A stretch of DNA of 64,000 nt from contig NZ_CP047350.1 of the NCBI RefSeq assembly GCF_011045835.1, forward strand, positions 1-64,000, written 5' to 3'. Origin of the DNA: Proteus terrae subsp. cibarius (GTDB taxonomy: Bacteria; Pseudomonadota; Gammaproteobacteria; Enterobacterales; Enterobacteriaceae). Below the pieces are notes generated by a model. That model saw only the letters and a list, made by a program, of their open reading frames with translations, made no database searches and was not told the origin of the DNA. Within the stretch, counting starts at the first letter, position 1; every line of letters starts with the position of its first letter. Made by a program: the position numbers and the translations under genes. Positions 36,545-46,366 of the stretch are shown piece by piece.

Positions 36545-37681
36545 GTGTCTCAACTCTCCCAGCTTCGAAGCCCCGCCGCCGTGCAGGCTGCCATCGATGA
36601 GTTCGTGCAACTGGGCCGCACGAAATTCCTGGCGCGCCACGGCTACGGCAAGTCCCGCGACTTCCTGGTACGTGATCCGAAGACCGGCACCGATTGCGAT
36701 TCCAAGGCCATCGCCGGTGTGGCCTTCGGCAAGCAATTTCCCGAGCAGGGCCCGCTCACTGCTGACAGCTTCTCCGGTGGCGAGACGACCGTCGTTCCGG
36801 CGCTGACGCGGCTCGGGTTTCGCATCATTCGCATCGGCGAAGACTGGTCCGAAGAAGAGGTCCTGGCCACGGTCGAAGACTATTTCGACATGCTGCGTGC
36901 CGAGGCGGCTGGGGAGCCGTACCACAAGTCCGAGCACAACCAGGCACTGCGCCAACTGCTGAACGGTCGCAGCAAGTCTTCAGTCGAGCTCAAGCACCAG
37001 AACATTAGCGCCGTACTCGATGCCCTGGGCCTGCCCTATATCAACGGCTACAAGCCACGCGGCAACAGCCAACTGCTGCTGCGTAAATCCGTACACGCCT
37101 ACGTTCTGGAACATCAGCAGACGGTCGGCGCTCTTGTCGATGCCCTGGAGGAGGTAAAACTTCCGGGTGACAAAACCTACCGAGCGGCTTTGGTAGAACC
37201 ACCCGCCCGTGAAGTGCTTGTGCGTACCCCGGCATCTCTACGGCAACGCCTACCGCGAAAGTTCGATTATGCCGCTCGCGATGAAGCCAACCGCAAGCTG
37301 GGCCGGGCAGGGGAGCAGTGGGTGATTGGCTACGAACAGCAACGCCTGACCGAGCTCGGCCACCCAGAGCTTTTTCAGCGGCTGGATTGGGTGTCCGACA
37401 CCCAGGGAGACGGTGCGGGGTTCGACATCCTGTCGTTCGAAGAGGACGCCCATGAGCGCTTCATCGAGGTGAAAACCACCAATGGCGGGGTAGGCTCGTC
37501 TTTCTTGGTCAGCCACAACGAACTCGAATTCTCCAAGGAGGCGGGCGATCAATTCCATCTGTATCGCGTGTTCCAGTTTCGGGACGGTCCGCGCCTGTTC
37601 ACGCTACCCGGCGACCTCAGCCAACATGTGCATCTCAAGCCGACGGACTACCGGGCGAGTTTCCGGAGTTTGGTGGGGTAA
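36545..37681 (+). CDS. DUF3883 protein, possible modification-dependent restriction enzyme
   Basis: About 378 aa from the GTG at 36545, which has an AAGGAAGGA ribosome binding site (an ATG at 36524 has none). N-terminal domain with IAGVAFGKQFPEQGPLTADSFSGGETTVVPALTRLGF, like the head domain of ScoMcrA-type proteins. The C-terminal DUF3883 nuclease-like domain has GFDILSFEEDAHERFIEVKTT (Asp...E-x-K) and NELEFSKEAGDQFHLYRVF. By family this suggests cleavage of modified DNA as defence; not proven. High-GC, Pseudomonas-like codon use. Confidence 0.75.
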   Translation: MSQLSQLRSPAAVQAAIDEFVQLGRTKFLARHGYGKSRDFLVRDPKTGTDCDSKAIAGVAFGKQFPEQGPLTADSFSGGETTVVPALTRLGFRIIRIGEDWSEEEVLATVEDYFDMLRAEAAGEPYHKSEHNQALRQLLNGRSKSSVELKHQNISAVLDALGLPYINGYKPRGNSQLLLRKSVHAYVLEHQQTVGALVDALEEVKLPGDKTYRAALVEPPAREVLVRTPASLRQRLPRKFDYAARDEANRKLGRAGEQWVIGYEQQRLTELGHPELFQRLDWVSDTQGDGAGFDILSFEEDAHERFIEVKTTNGGVGSSFLVSHNELEFSKEAGDQFHLYRVFQFRDGPRLFTLPGDLSQHVHLKPTDYRASFRSLVG

Positions 37682-37714
37682 AGGCAGGGTTCTGTTGAGC
37701 CGAATGGCTGTGTG

Positions 37715-39331
37715 CGGCCGATTCTGTTGAAAAAGTAGCGGCCTCCCCATGCCGTTGGCAAAATTGCTTTGTCAGCGAGCGTGGGGGCGAACAGCATGAT
37801 GGGACAGTTACCGGGAGGACAGCAGCGCCTGTTCTACTCGTTCAATCTGGAAGATCACGTCCCGGCCCAACATCTCCTGCGCAGCATCGACCAGTGCTTG
37901 GATCTCAGTGATCTACGTGCCTACCTGGCAGATTTCTATAGCCCCATCGGGCGTCCCTCGATTGACCCGGAGTTAATGGTGCGCATGCTGGTCGTCGGCT
38001 ACTGCTATGGCATTCGTTCCGAGCGGCGATTGTGCGAAGAGGTGCACCTGAACCTGGCCTATCGCTGGTTCTGCCGGTTGGGTCTGGAAGACGAAGTCCC
38101 CAATCACTCGACCTTCTCGAAGAATCGCCATGGGCGTTTTCGTGACAGCGATCTATTCCGCTGGTTATTCAATGAGGTGCTGCGGCGCTGCATGGCAGCC
38201 GGCCTAGTCAAGGGTGAAGGTTTCGCCGTCGACGCCAGCATCATTAAGGCGGATGCCAGCCGGCAACGTGGGGTGGCGGGAGATGAGGTCGATTGGAACG
38301 ATCCAAAGCTCAGCAGCCGCGCAGTGCGCGAGTACCTCGAAGCCCTTGATGAAGAGGCGCTGGCTGAGGCTCTTCCCAAGAAAATTTCGCTCACTGATCC
38401 TCAGTCCCGTTGGACAGCAGCGCCAGGTGGCCCGGCCTTTTTTGCCTACTCCACGAATTACCTGATCGACACTGAGCACGGTGTGATCATGGACGTGGAA
38501 GCTACCCCGGCGCACCGTACCGCCGAAGTCGATTCGACTAGGACGATGGTCGAGCGTGTCGAGGCGCAGTTCGATCTCACACCGGAACGCCTTATCGGCG
38601 ATACCGCTTATGGCACCGCCCCGATGCTGGCCTGGATGGTCGAAGAAAAGGACATCGAACCGCATGTGCCGGTGTGGGACAAGACCGAGCGCAAGGACGA
38701 CAGCCTCTCCAGTAACGACTTTCACTGGAGTCAGGACGCCAATGAATATCGCTGCCCAGCCGGCAAACCGCTACGCAGTGAATGGCGCGCCTTCACCCAG
38801 CAAAGGTCGCGGGTAACTAAGGCCAAAACCGTCATTTACCGCTCCAGCCAAACCGACTGCGCCACCTGCCCGTTGAAAGCGAAATGCTGCCCCAACACGC
38901 CGAATCGGAAGATCGTCCGCAGCATCCATGAGGCTGCCCGCGACGTGGCTCGACGCATCGCCAAGACACCGGAGTACCTCGTCTCTCGCTGCGAACGAAA
39001 GAAGGTGGAGATGCTTTTCGCCCACCTCAAACGGATCATGAAACTCGACCGTTTACGACTGCGTGGCCTAACGGGTGCCACTGACGAATTCACCTTGGCT
39101 GCGATGGTGCAGAACCTGCGCCGCATGGCCAAGCTTTTGCCTCAAGGGCCACCGCTGACGGGATAGGTATGCCTGCTACGAGCAGAAACCCTCAAATTAA
39201 CCCTTAAACCTGAGCAAGGACGCTCAGTGAAACGCCGGAAGGCAACTTGAAGTGGCTTGCAGCCACTTCGACAGCAGGCACACCTGATCGGCAGGCTGCC
39301 GCTAAAGCTACTTTTTCAACAGAATCGGCCG
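37715..39331 (+). mobile_element. ISCfr1-like insertion sequence (IS1182 family)
   Basis: Imperfectly placed inverted repeats CGGCCGATTCTGTTGAAAAA (37715) and its complement (ending 39331) bracket one transposase gene; about 1.6 kb. ISCfr1 is the usual neighbour of tmrB and aac(3)-II, which supports the name. Confidence 0.8.
37796..39166 (+). CDS. IS1182-family transposase
   Basis: 456 aa from MMGQLPGGQQRLFYSF. DDE layout: VDASIIKADASR (Asp), IGDTAYGTAPML (Asp) and KVEMLFAHLKRIMKLDRL (Glu). The C-terminal cysteine cluster CATCPLKAKCC is typical of the family. Intact. Confidence 0.92.
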   Translation: MMGQLPGGQQRLFYSFNLEDHVPAQHLLRSIDQCLDLSDLRAYLADFYSPIGRPSIDPELMVRMLVVGYCYGIRSERRLCEEVHLNLAYRWFCRLGLEDEVPNHSTFSKNRHGRFRDSDLFRWLFNEVLRRCMAAGLVKGEGFAVDASIIKADASRQRGVAGDEVDWNDPKLSSRAVREYLEALDEEALAEALPKKISLTDPQSRWTAAPGGPAFFAYSTNYLIDTEHGVIMDVEATPAHRTAEVDSTRTMVERVEAQFDLTPERLIGDTAYGTAPMLAWMVEEKDIEPHVPVWDKTERKDDSLSSNDFHWSQDANEYRCPAGKPLRSEWRAFTQQRSRVTKAKTVIYRSSQTDCATCPLKAKCCPNTPNRKIVRSIHEAARDVARRIAKTPEYLVSRCERKKVEMLFAHLKRIMKLDRLRLRGLTGATDEFTLAAMVQNLRRMAKLLPQGPPLTG

Positions 39332-39900
39332 ATTTGTGCCGGTCGTCAAGGACCGCTTCGGATCACTCTCAACCGGATCGCGGGCCAGCTGATTTGCTAA
39401 AACCCGCGCCAAACTCAACGAAGGATTTCGCATGATCCGTTTTTTTTGGCGATCACGCTCGGCCTGATGGTTGGCTGCTCGTCGAGTTCAAGTTCGATCT
39501 GATCAGTGAGCGGTAGCGCAAGTGGATCGCCTCAGCCAAGCAGCGTTGTTGCCGGCGGCCGGAAGAAAGCCTTGAACTAGTAGCGGAAAGGATGAAACTT
39601 TATTTTTACGATTCTCAGCATTTTCCAAGGTTGAGCGAAAATTAGGATGATACTTTAATGATTCCGGCCTCCATCCCCACAAAACGCTTGCAGATGGCAG
39701 AATTGAAATAAGTCATTGTTTTAAATGGATTTTTGCAGGAATTGCTACGTTGCAGGGTCCTGTAGTTAGGATGACACTTTATTTTCCTCCCACAGGCCTC
39801 GTGATACGCCTATTTTTATAGGTTAATGTCATGATAATAATGGTTTCTTAGACGTCAGGTGGCACTTTTCGGGGAAATGTGCGCGGAACCCCTATTTGTT
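39332..39900 (+). other. Remnant DNA before blaTEM-1 with repeated AGGATGA motif
   Basis: No complete gene. A possible short lipoprotein frame begins at about 39432 (AAGGA ribosome binding site) but is shifted within a run of eight T. Three copies of AGGATGA-N-ACTTTA occur (near 39591, 39644 and 39767); multiple terminal repeats of this kind are seen at ends of IS21-like elements. The Tn2 blaTEM upstream sequence follows from about 39795. Confidence 0.45.
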
Positions 39901-39916
39901 TATTTTTCTAAATACA

Positions 39917-39945
39917 TTCAAATATGTATCCGCTCATGAGACAAT
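39917..39945 (+). promoter_or_regulatory. blaTEM promoter P3
   Basis: -35 TTCAAA (39917-39922) and -10 GACAAT (39940-39945) with a 17-bp spacer, the standard P3 promoter. Confidence 0.9.
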
Positions 39946-39974
39946 AACCCTGGTAAATGCTTCAATAATATTGA

Positions 39975-40847
<873 letters not shown>

Positions 40848-40859
40848 CTGTCAGACCAA

Positions 40860-40994
40860 GTTTACTCATATATACTTTAGATTGATTTAAAACTTCATTT
40901 TTAATTTAAAAGGATCTAGGTGAAGATCCTTTTTGATAATCTCATGACCAAAATCCCTTAACGTGAGTTTTCGTTCCACTGAGCGTCAGACCCC
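40860..40994 (+). mobile_element. Tn2 right end with IRR
   Basis: Sequence after blaTEM-1 to the 38-bp IRR (40957-40994). Identical to 33986-34120. Confidence 0.9.
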
Positions 40995-41155
40995 AGCACC
41001 TGGTCGCTTTCAGCTGTAAGCGTCGCGGTTTCTGCCCGAGCTGTGGGGCGCGGCGGATGGCCGAAAGTGCCGCCTTGCTGGTTGATGAAGTACTGCCTGA
41101 ACAACCCATGCGTCAGTGGGTGTTGAGCTTCCCGTTTCAGCTGCGTTTCCTGTTT
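40995..41155 (+). mobile_element. ISCR2 fragment (161 bp)
   Basis: Matches the internal part of the ISCR2 transposase gene (bases from about 46732) including FSCKRRGFCPSCGARRMAESAA. Bordered on the left by the Tn2 IRR and on the right by the Tn5393 inverted repeat. Confidence 0.9.
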
Positions 41156-41236
41156 GGGGTCGTTTGCGGGAAGGGGCGGAATCCTACGCTAAGGCTTTGG
41201 CCAGCGATATTCTCCGGTGAGATTGATGTGTTCCCA
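41156..41236 (+). mobile_element. Tn5393 terminal inverted repeat
   Basis: About 81 bp beginning GGGGTCGTTTGCGGGAAG and ending near GATGTGTTCCC, as known for the strB end of Tn5393. The tnpA/tnpR end of Tn5393 is not present. Confidence 0.85.
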
Positions 41237-41261
41237 GGGGATAGGAGAAGTCGCTTGATAT

Positions 41262-42098
41262 CTAGTATGACGTCTGTCGCACCTGCTTGATCGCGGCCGC
41301 GATAGCTAGATCGCGTTGCTCCTCTTCTCCATCCGCGTTCCAAGCTGCGGAAAGGCACCCATAAGCGTACGCCTGGTCGAGCAGGCGACGCGGATCGACG
41401 TCCAGCGCACGAGAGAATGCGTCCGCCATCTGTGCAATGCGTCTAGGATCGAGACAAAGGTCGTCTCTGTCAGCCGGATCGTAGAACATATTGGCGGCGC
41501 CAAAGCCCACTTCACCGACCAGACCGACGGGATCTATCACCAGCCAGCCGCGACTGGAGAACATGATGTTTTCATGATGCAGATCGCCATGTAGCCCACG
41601 CAGTTCCGAGGCATTGCTCATCATTTGATCGGCTATAATCGCCGCGTGGACGTAGTCAGTTTGACAACCTGCGTTTTGATCATCGCGCGCCCGCTGAAAC
41701 AAAGCTGCAAAGCGATCCCGGATCGGGAGAAGGGCAGAAGGCAGGGGTTCCTCAGATGCGGCATACAGCTTCGCCATTAGTTCCGCTGCAATTTCGGTCG
41801 CCTGGTAGTCGCCGTGCTCGGCAACGATGTGAGAGAGCATTCGCTCCCCGGCATATTCGAGCAACATCAGATTGTTCTCACGACCGAGCAACCGGACTGC
41901 TCCCCTCCCATTGCGCCATACCAGATAGTCGGCCCCGCGCAGTTCATCAGCAATGTCTTCTATAGGTTTCAATCCCTTGACGATTGCAGGAGTCCCGTCT
42001 GGCAATGAAACTTTCCAAACGAGGCTGGAAAAGGTGTCCGCAATGAGAACAGGTTGCGAAACGTGCCAATGAGCAGGAAAAACAGGCGGCATGAACAT
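41262..42098 (-). CDS. aph(6)-Id: Streptomycin 6-phosphotransferase APH(6)-Id (StrB)
   Basis: 278 aa from MFMPPVFPAHW. The catalytic loop GLHGDLHHENIMFS and metal-binding IDPVGLVGEVGF are visible. The ATG overlaps the strA stop (TGATG). Confers streptomycin resistance together with strA. Confidence 0.97.
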   Translation of the reverse strand: MFMPPVFPAHWHVSQPVLIADTFSSLVWKVSLPDGTPAIVKGLKPIEDIADELRGADYLVWRNGRGAVRLLGRENNLMLLEYAGERMLSHIVAEHGDYQATEIAAELMAKLYAASEEPLPSALLPIRDRFAALFQRARDDQNAGCQTDYVHAAIIADQMMSNASELRGLHGDLHHENIMFSSRGWLVIDPVGLVGEVGFGAANMFYDPADRDDLCLDPRRIAQMADAFSRALDVDPRRLLDQAYAYGCLSAAWNADGEEEQRDLAIAAAIKQVRQTSY

Positions 42099-42901
42099 CA
42101 ACCCCAAGTCAGAGGGTCCAATCGCAGATAGAAGGCAAGGCGTTCGCGGTCGGGGGCTTCGATCCCCAATACATTGAATAGGACAGCGAAGGCGCGCTCT
42201 GCTTCATCTGGCGCTGCCCAGTTCTCTTCGGCGTTAGCAATCATGAGTGCCAAATCGGCATAGCGATCTGCTGTTCCGAGCCGCCCAAGGTCGATCAGAC
42301 CCGTGCATTGAAGAGTTTTAGGGTCCACCATGAAGTTCGGCATGCAGGGATCACCATGGCAAACAACCATATCGGTGCGCTCTTGGTCGAGCCGCACCGG
42401 TAGCTCTCGTTCGACACGAGCCAAAAGATCGAGCTGCGGCGTACTCTTGTCCTCGTCCGGTAAGAAGTCGGGATTGACGGCATTGCGGGACACCACATCA
42501 ACGGCGCGTCCGAACATTCGCGACAGCCTGCGCTCAAACGGACATTGATCAACCGATAGGCTGTGAACAGCGCCAAGTTGCTGCCCCATTGACGGCCACG
42601 CTTTGAGCAAATCCGCTCCAGACAGATCAGCCGCCGGTACTCCCGGAATTGCCGTTATCACCAAGCATGCACCCTCCTGTTCCTCCTGCCAGTTGATCAC
42701 CTCGGGGCAAGCCACACCTCGACCTTTGAGCCAAATGAGGCGGTCACGCTCTCCAGCGAGCTCACCGCGGCGGGAAGCAGGTGCGATTTTCGCGAAGGCA
42801 TGCCCGTCACCACGTCGAAAAACAAAATCACCAGATTCTCCGCCTCTGACAGGCAACCAGTCAGAATGCGATTCACCAAAAAAAATATTAGTTCGATTCA
42901 A
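42098..42901 (-). CDS. aph(3'')-Ib: Streptomycin 3''-phosphotransferase APH(3'')-Ib (StrA)
   Basis: 267 aa with the usual TTG start. Catalytic VVCHGDPCMPNFMVDP and metal-binding IDLGRLGTADRYADL. First gene of strA-strB. The upstream region is cut 47 bp before the gene by a Tn3-family element, so the original promoter may be lost. Confidence 0.97.
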   Translation of the reverse strand: MNRTNIFFGESHSDWLPVRGGESGDFVFRRGDGHAFAKIAPASRRGELAGERDRLIWLKGRGVACPEVINWQEEQEGACLVITAIPGVPAADLSGADLLKAWPSMGQQLGAVHSLSVDQCPFERRLSRMFGRAVDVVSRNAVNPDFLPDEDKSTPQLDLLARVERELPVRLDQERTDMVVCHGDPCMPNFMVDPKTLQCTGLIDLGRLGTADRYADLALMIANAEENWAAPDEAERAFAVLFNVLGIEAPDRERLAFYLRLDPLTWG

Positions 42902-42948
42902 TGGAGGTTCCTTCAGTTTTCTGATGAAGCGCGGAGGTGGCTCAACTT

Positions 42949-45900
42949 GGGGTTCTAGGGATTTTCCCCTCTAAAGTAACATAGAACGCTACAGGTATTA
43001 TATTATATGGTCTGTGGCGGTGGGTTACCTTCCAATATTCTGCCATCTTATATAAACACCATCAATCATATTGGCGTTTATTCATCATGGCAATTAGTAA
43101 TGAACTCTCGATTCTGACTCAGGCAGAACAACGAGACTTGTATTCAGCACCTCAGTTTTCTATTGAGGAACAACGTTTGTATTTTTCGCTAAACGATGTA
43201 GAACAGGCCGAATGCCGTACTATCAGGCTTACTAAACATCGTTGTTATTTCGTGGCGCTTCTGGGCTATTTTAAATCTAAGCCAGTGATCATTGCTCCGA
43301 GTTTCCGTGATATCAGTATCGACATGCAGTTTATTGCCTCCCAAATTCAAAGAGGTAAAGGGATCAGGCCTTTCAGTGTCAGTAAAATGCAGCGTGACCG
43401 TATTTACTCAAGGATACTGCGTCTACTAAATTACAATAAGTGGAATGAAAAACAGCACCTCAATGCTCTGTGCCACCACCTGGTTTACATTGGTCATGCC
43501 TGGCTGGAGCCTCGACACCTCTTTGATGCGGCCATTGAATACCTTGCCAGCCATAACATTGCCATTCCTAAGTACTCCGTGCTTCAAAGACTGATAAGCC
43601 GCACAATGCAACAGGTCAGAAAAGACCTGACGCTCCAACTGAATCAACTTACCAGTAATGAACTTAACGTCTTTCTGGACAACATAATCACTACTAAAGA
43701 CGACGGGCTGAGTCTGAGCCATCTCAGGGGTGGTGCCAAAAGTCTGACCGTGCCTGAGCTTAAAAAAGAGCTCGCCATTTACCACCGGTTAGCACCATGG
43801 CACACGCAAATAAATGACGTTGTGGACAGGCTCAATCTGTCGCTAAAAAATCGACAACACTTCAGCGGCCTTATTGATTACTACGGCAGTAAAGTGCGGC
43901 GCTTCAAACGCTCACAGCAGCACCTGTGGTTACTGTGTCATCTGACAGAGCGCATGCAACTTGCACTGGAGCGCCTGACGGATGGGTTTGTTTACCATAT
44001 CCGAAAACAACAGGAAGCCGCCAACGCCTTTGCACAACAAGCAGTGTTCCTGTCCTGGCAGTCAGCTGCGGACAATGTCACGAAAGCGGCAGAGCTACTG
44101 CATCTGTTTGTGGATGAGAACATTGATGATAATCAACCCTTCTCAGTAGTCAGACAACAGGCATTGAAGGTCATGAATGACAGGGATATCCAGACCCTCT
44201 GCCTTTACCTGAAAAAACAGAAACGGACCGTGGAAGAGTACCAGTGGCAACATTACGATGAACAATGCAATCTCCTGGAGCAACTGTTAAGGCAGGTGTT
44301 CTTGTGCCTTGAATGTGAGGCCGGTAAAGGCTCAGAAGCCGTCGTCGCCCAACTTCAACAGATGCAGACGGAAATCGCATTCGGTGGACCACTGAAGACG
44401 ATGGATACGTCGCTCATCCCGAAAAAGCACCTCCCATGGTTGGTTAAACAGGATAACGTTAACCCGCAACGTTACGAATGGCTGCTCTACCGGCAGTTAA
44501 CCTCACGACTGAATGGACGCATTTATTTGCCAAATGTTACCAAATACCGCGCACTGGAAGACGACCTGATCCCCCAGACATCGCAGGATACCTTGCTGGC
44601 CTCATCAACACTGGACAGACTAAAACAGCCCGCAGAGTTATTGTTACAGGAGAAACAACACCGGCTGGAAAGTGCACTCAAAGACGTTGCTCTCCATATT
44701 GATGAGGGAGACAATCGAAATGTGATCATGAAAAATCGTACCGGTACCCGCTGGCGTCTGCCGACCAAAAGCGCTACATCTCTGGTCAACAATCCCTTTT
44801 TTAAGCGAATGCAACCGGTCGGTATCGCGGATGTACTGCGGTATGTAGAGCGCGAAACCGGGTTCATGAAATGTCTGACTCATGTACTTCCGATACAAAA
44901 ACAAGGGTTCACTCATCAGGATGATTTACTGGCCATTCTGATTGCCAACGCCACTCACCGTGGTGTGTATGGCATGGCGCAGATCTCCGATCGAAGCTAT
45001 GAACACCTGAGTACGGTGCAGGCCAACTATATCCGGCCTGAAACGCTGCATGACGCCAGCGACGTGATCAATAATGCGGTTGCAGCGCTACCCATCTTCC
45101 GCCACTACCATATTCAGGAGGACCAGCTGCATGCCAGTGCGGATGGTCAGAAATTCGAAACCCATCTGGAAACCTTTAAAACCCGGTACTCCTCTAAGTA
45201 TTTCGGCACCAACAAAGGGATCACGGCCATGACACTGGTGGCCAACCACAGCGCCCTCAATGCTCGGATCATCGGTTCCAACGAGCACGAATCACACTAT
45301 ATTTATGACCTGTTACAATCCAACAGCAGTGAAATCAAACCTGACGTACTCTCGACAGATACACACGGTGTCAATCATGTTAACTTCGCCTTACTGGATC
45401 TATGCGGTTACAGTTTTGCACCGCGATACGCGCAGTTCAGTAGTGTCATCAATGATCTGTTTGATGTGACTGAAAGTGAACAAGGCAGCACCATACTGGC
45501 GCTAAAGAAGCCTATCAGAACGAATGTTATTACAACGGGATGGCAAGATATCAGGCGTATTGTTCTGTCACTTCAGACAAAGCGGACGACACAAGCAATG
45601 CTGGTAAGAAAGTTGTCTGGTTACCCTTCTGGACACCCAATATTACAGGCTCTGACGGAGTATAATCGACTGGTTAAAGCGCAATATTTACTTGACTACA
45701 TCGACGATGCCAGTTTGCGGCAGTATGTGCAACGTGCCCTGAACCGGGGAGAAGCATGGCACTTCCTTAGACGAGCCATTGCGTCGGTGAATGGTGATCA
45801 GTTCCGTGGCAAAAACGAGTCTGAAATCGCTATCTGGAATGAATGCGCAAGATTGCTTGCCAACGCGATCATCTACTTCAACTCCGCGATACTGAGTCAT

Positions 45901-46162
45901 CTTCTGGGACACTTTGAAGCGAGAGGAGATGAAGAGAAAGCGGGTATCACTCGTGCTGTTTCGCCCGTTGCGTGGCAAAATATCAACTTAAGCGGAACGT
46001 ATAACTTCACTAATACTGGGAAATTGCCCAATATTGGCGAAATAACAAGGCCGATAGTGGATGATTAGGCTCCAAGCTGAAAGTAAACCACCTCCGCAGC
46101 CATTTATTGGTGTGGTCTACAGAGGATTATGTCTTTTTAGAGGGGAAAATCCCTAGAACCCC
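42949..46162 (+). mobile_element. Tn3-family insertion sequence, transposase only (about 3.2 kb)
   Basis: Inverted repeats: GGGGTTCTAGGGATTTTCCC at 42949 and its complement ending at 46162. It contains a transposase gene and no resolvase. The 5-bp flanks are AACTT and ACCTT, one mismatch, so a clean target duplication is not shown. Resembles the Shewanella-type short Tn3 elements (ISShfr9/ISSod9 group) by memory; name not confirmed. Confidence 0.75.
43087..46068 (+). CDS. tnpA: Tn3-family transposase
   Basis: 993 aa, the usual size. The C-terminal DDE part is visible: SADGQKFET (Asp), DVLSTDTHGVNHVNFALLDLCGYSFAPRY (second Asp) and NRGEAWHFLRRAI with the Glu, followed by NIALWNECARLLAN-like sequence. 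Intact. Confidence 0.92.
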   Translation: MAISNELSILTQAEQRDLYSAPQFSIEEQRLYFSLNDVEQAECRTIRLTKHRCYFVALLGYFKSKPVIIAPSFRDISIDMQFIASQIQRGKGIRPFSVSKMQRDRIYSRILRLLNYNKWNEKQHLNALCHHLVYIGHAWLEPRHLFDAAIEYLASHNIAIPKYSVLQRLISRTMQQVRKDLTLQLNQLTSNELNVFLDNIITTKDDGLSLSHLRGGAKSLTVPELKKELAIYHRLAPWHTQINDVVDRLNLSLKNRQHFSGLIDYYGSKVRRFKRSQQHLWLLCHLTERMQLALERLTDGFVYHIRKQQEAANAFAQQAVFLSWQSAADNVTKAAELLHLFVDENIDDNQPFSVVRQQALKVMNDRDIQTLCLYLKKQKRTVEEYQWQHYDEQCNLLEQLLRQVFLCLECEAGKGSEAVVAQLQQMQTEIAFGGPLKTMDTSLIPKKHLPWLVKQDNVNPQRYEWLLYRQLTSRLNGRIYLPNVTKYRALEDDLIPQTSQDTLLASSTLDRLKQPAELLLQEKQHRLESALKDVALHIDEGDNRNVIMKNRTGTRWRLPTKSATSLVNNPFFKRMQPVGIADVLRYVERETGFMKCLTHVLPIQKQGFTHQDDLLAILIANATHRGVYGMAQISDRSYEHLSTVQANYIRPETLHDASDVINNAVAALPIFRHYHIQEDQLHASADGQKFETHLETFKTRYSSKYFGTNKGITAMTLVANHSALNARIIGSNEHESHYIYDLLQSNSSEIKPDVLSTDTHGVNHVNFALLDLCGYSFAPRYAQFSSVINDLFDVTESEQGSTILALKKPIRTNVITTGWQDIRRIVLSLQTKRTTQAMLVRKLSGYPSGHPILQALTEYNRLVKAQYLLDYIDDASLRQYVQRALNRGEAWHFLRRAIASVNGDQFRGKNESEIAIWNECARLLANAIIYFNSAILSHLLGHFEARGDEEKAGITRAVSPVAWQNINLSGTYNFTNTGKLPNIGEITRPIVDD

Positions 46163-46366
46163 ACCTTGAGACAGAACGCGCCTTGGTCAGAATCCCAGTC
46201 GCTGGGCGGGTTTGCGCCTACGCTCTTGACCCCCACGAGGTCTGGAAAGGGTACGACAACGCCAAAGAATACGCGGCCTTCGTGACCAAGACGCTGGTCA
46301 ACAAGGACGGCGATATTAAGCGCCGGATCATGTCGATGTTTAGCCCAGAGGAACGCCCAGACGACA
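46163..46366 (+). pseudogene. Fragment of an unknown gene before ISCR2
   Basis: An open frame runs in from the Tn3-family element and ends at 46374 with SMFSPEERPDDRE. C-terminal fragment, family not recognised (a VirD2-like origin is possible in ISCR2 contexts but not shown). Confidence 0.4.
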
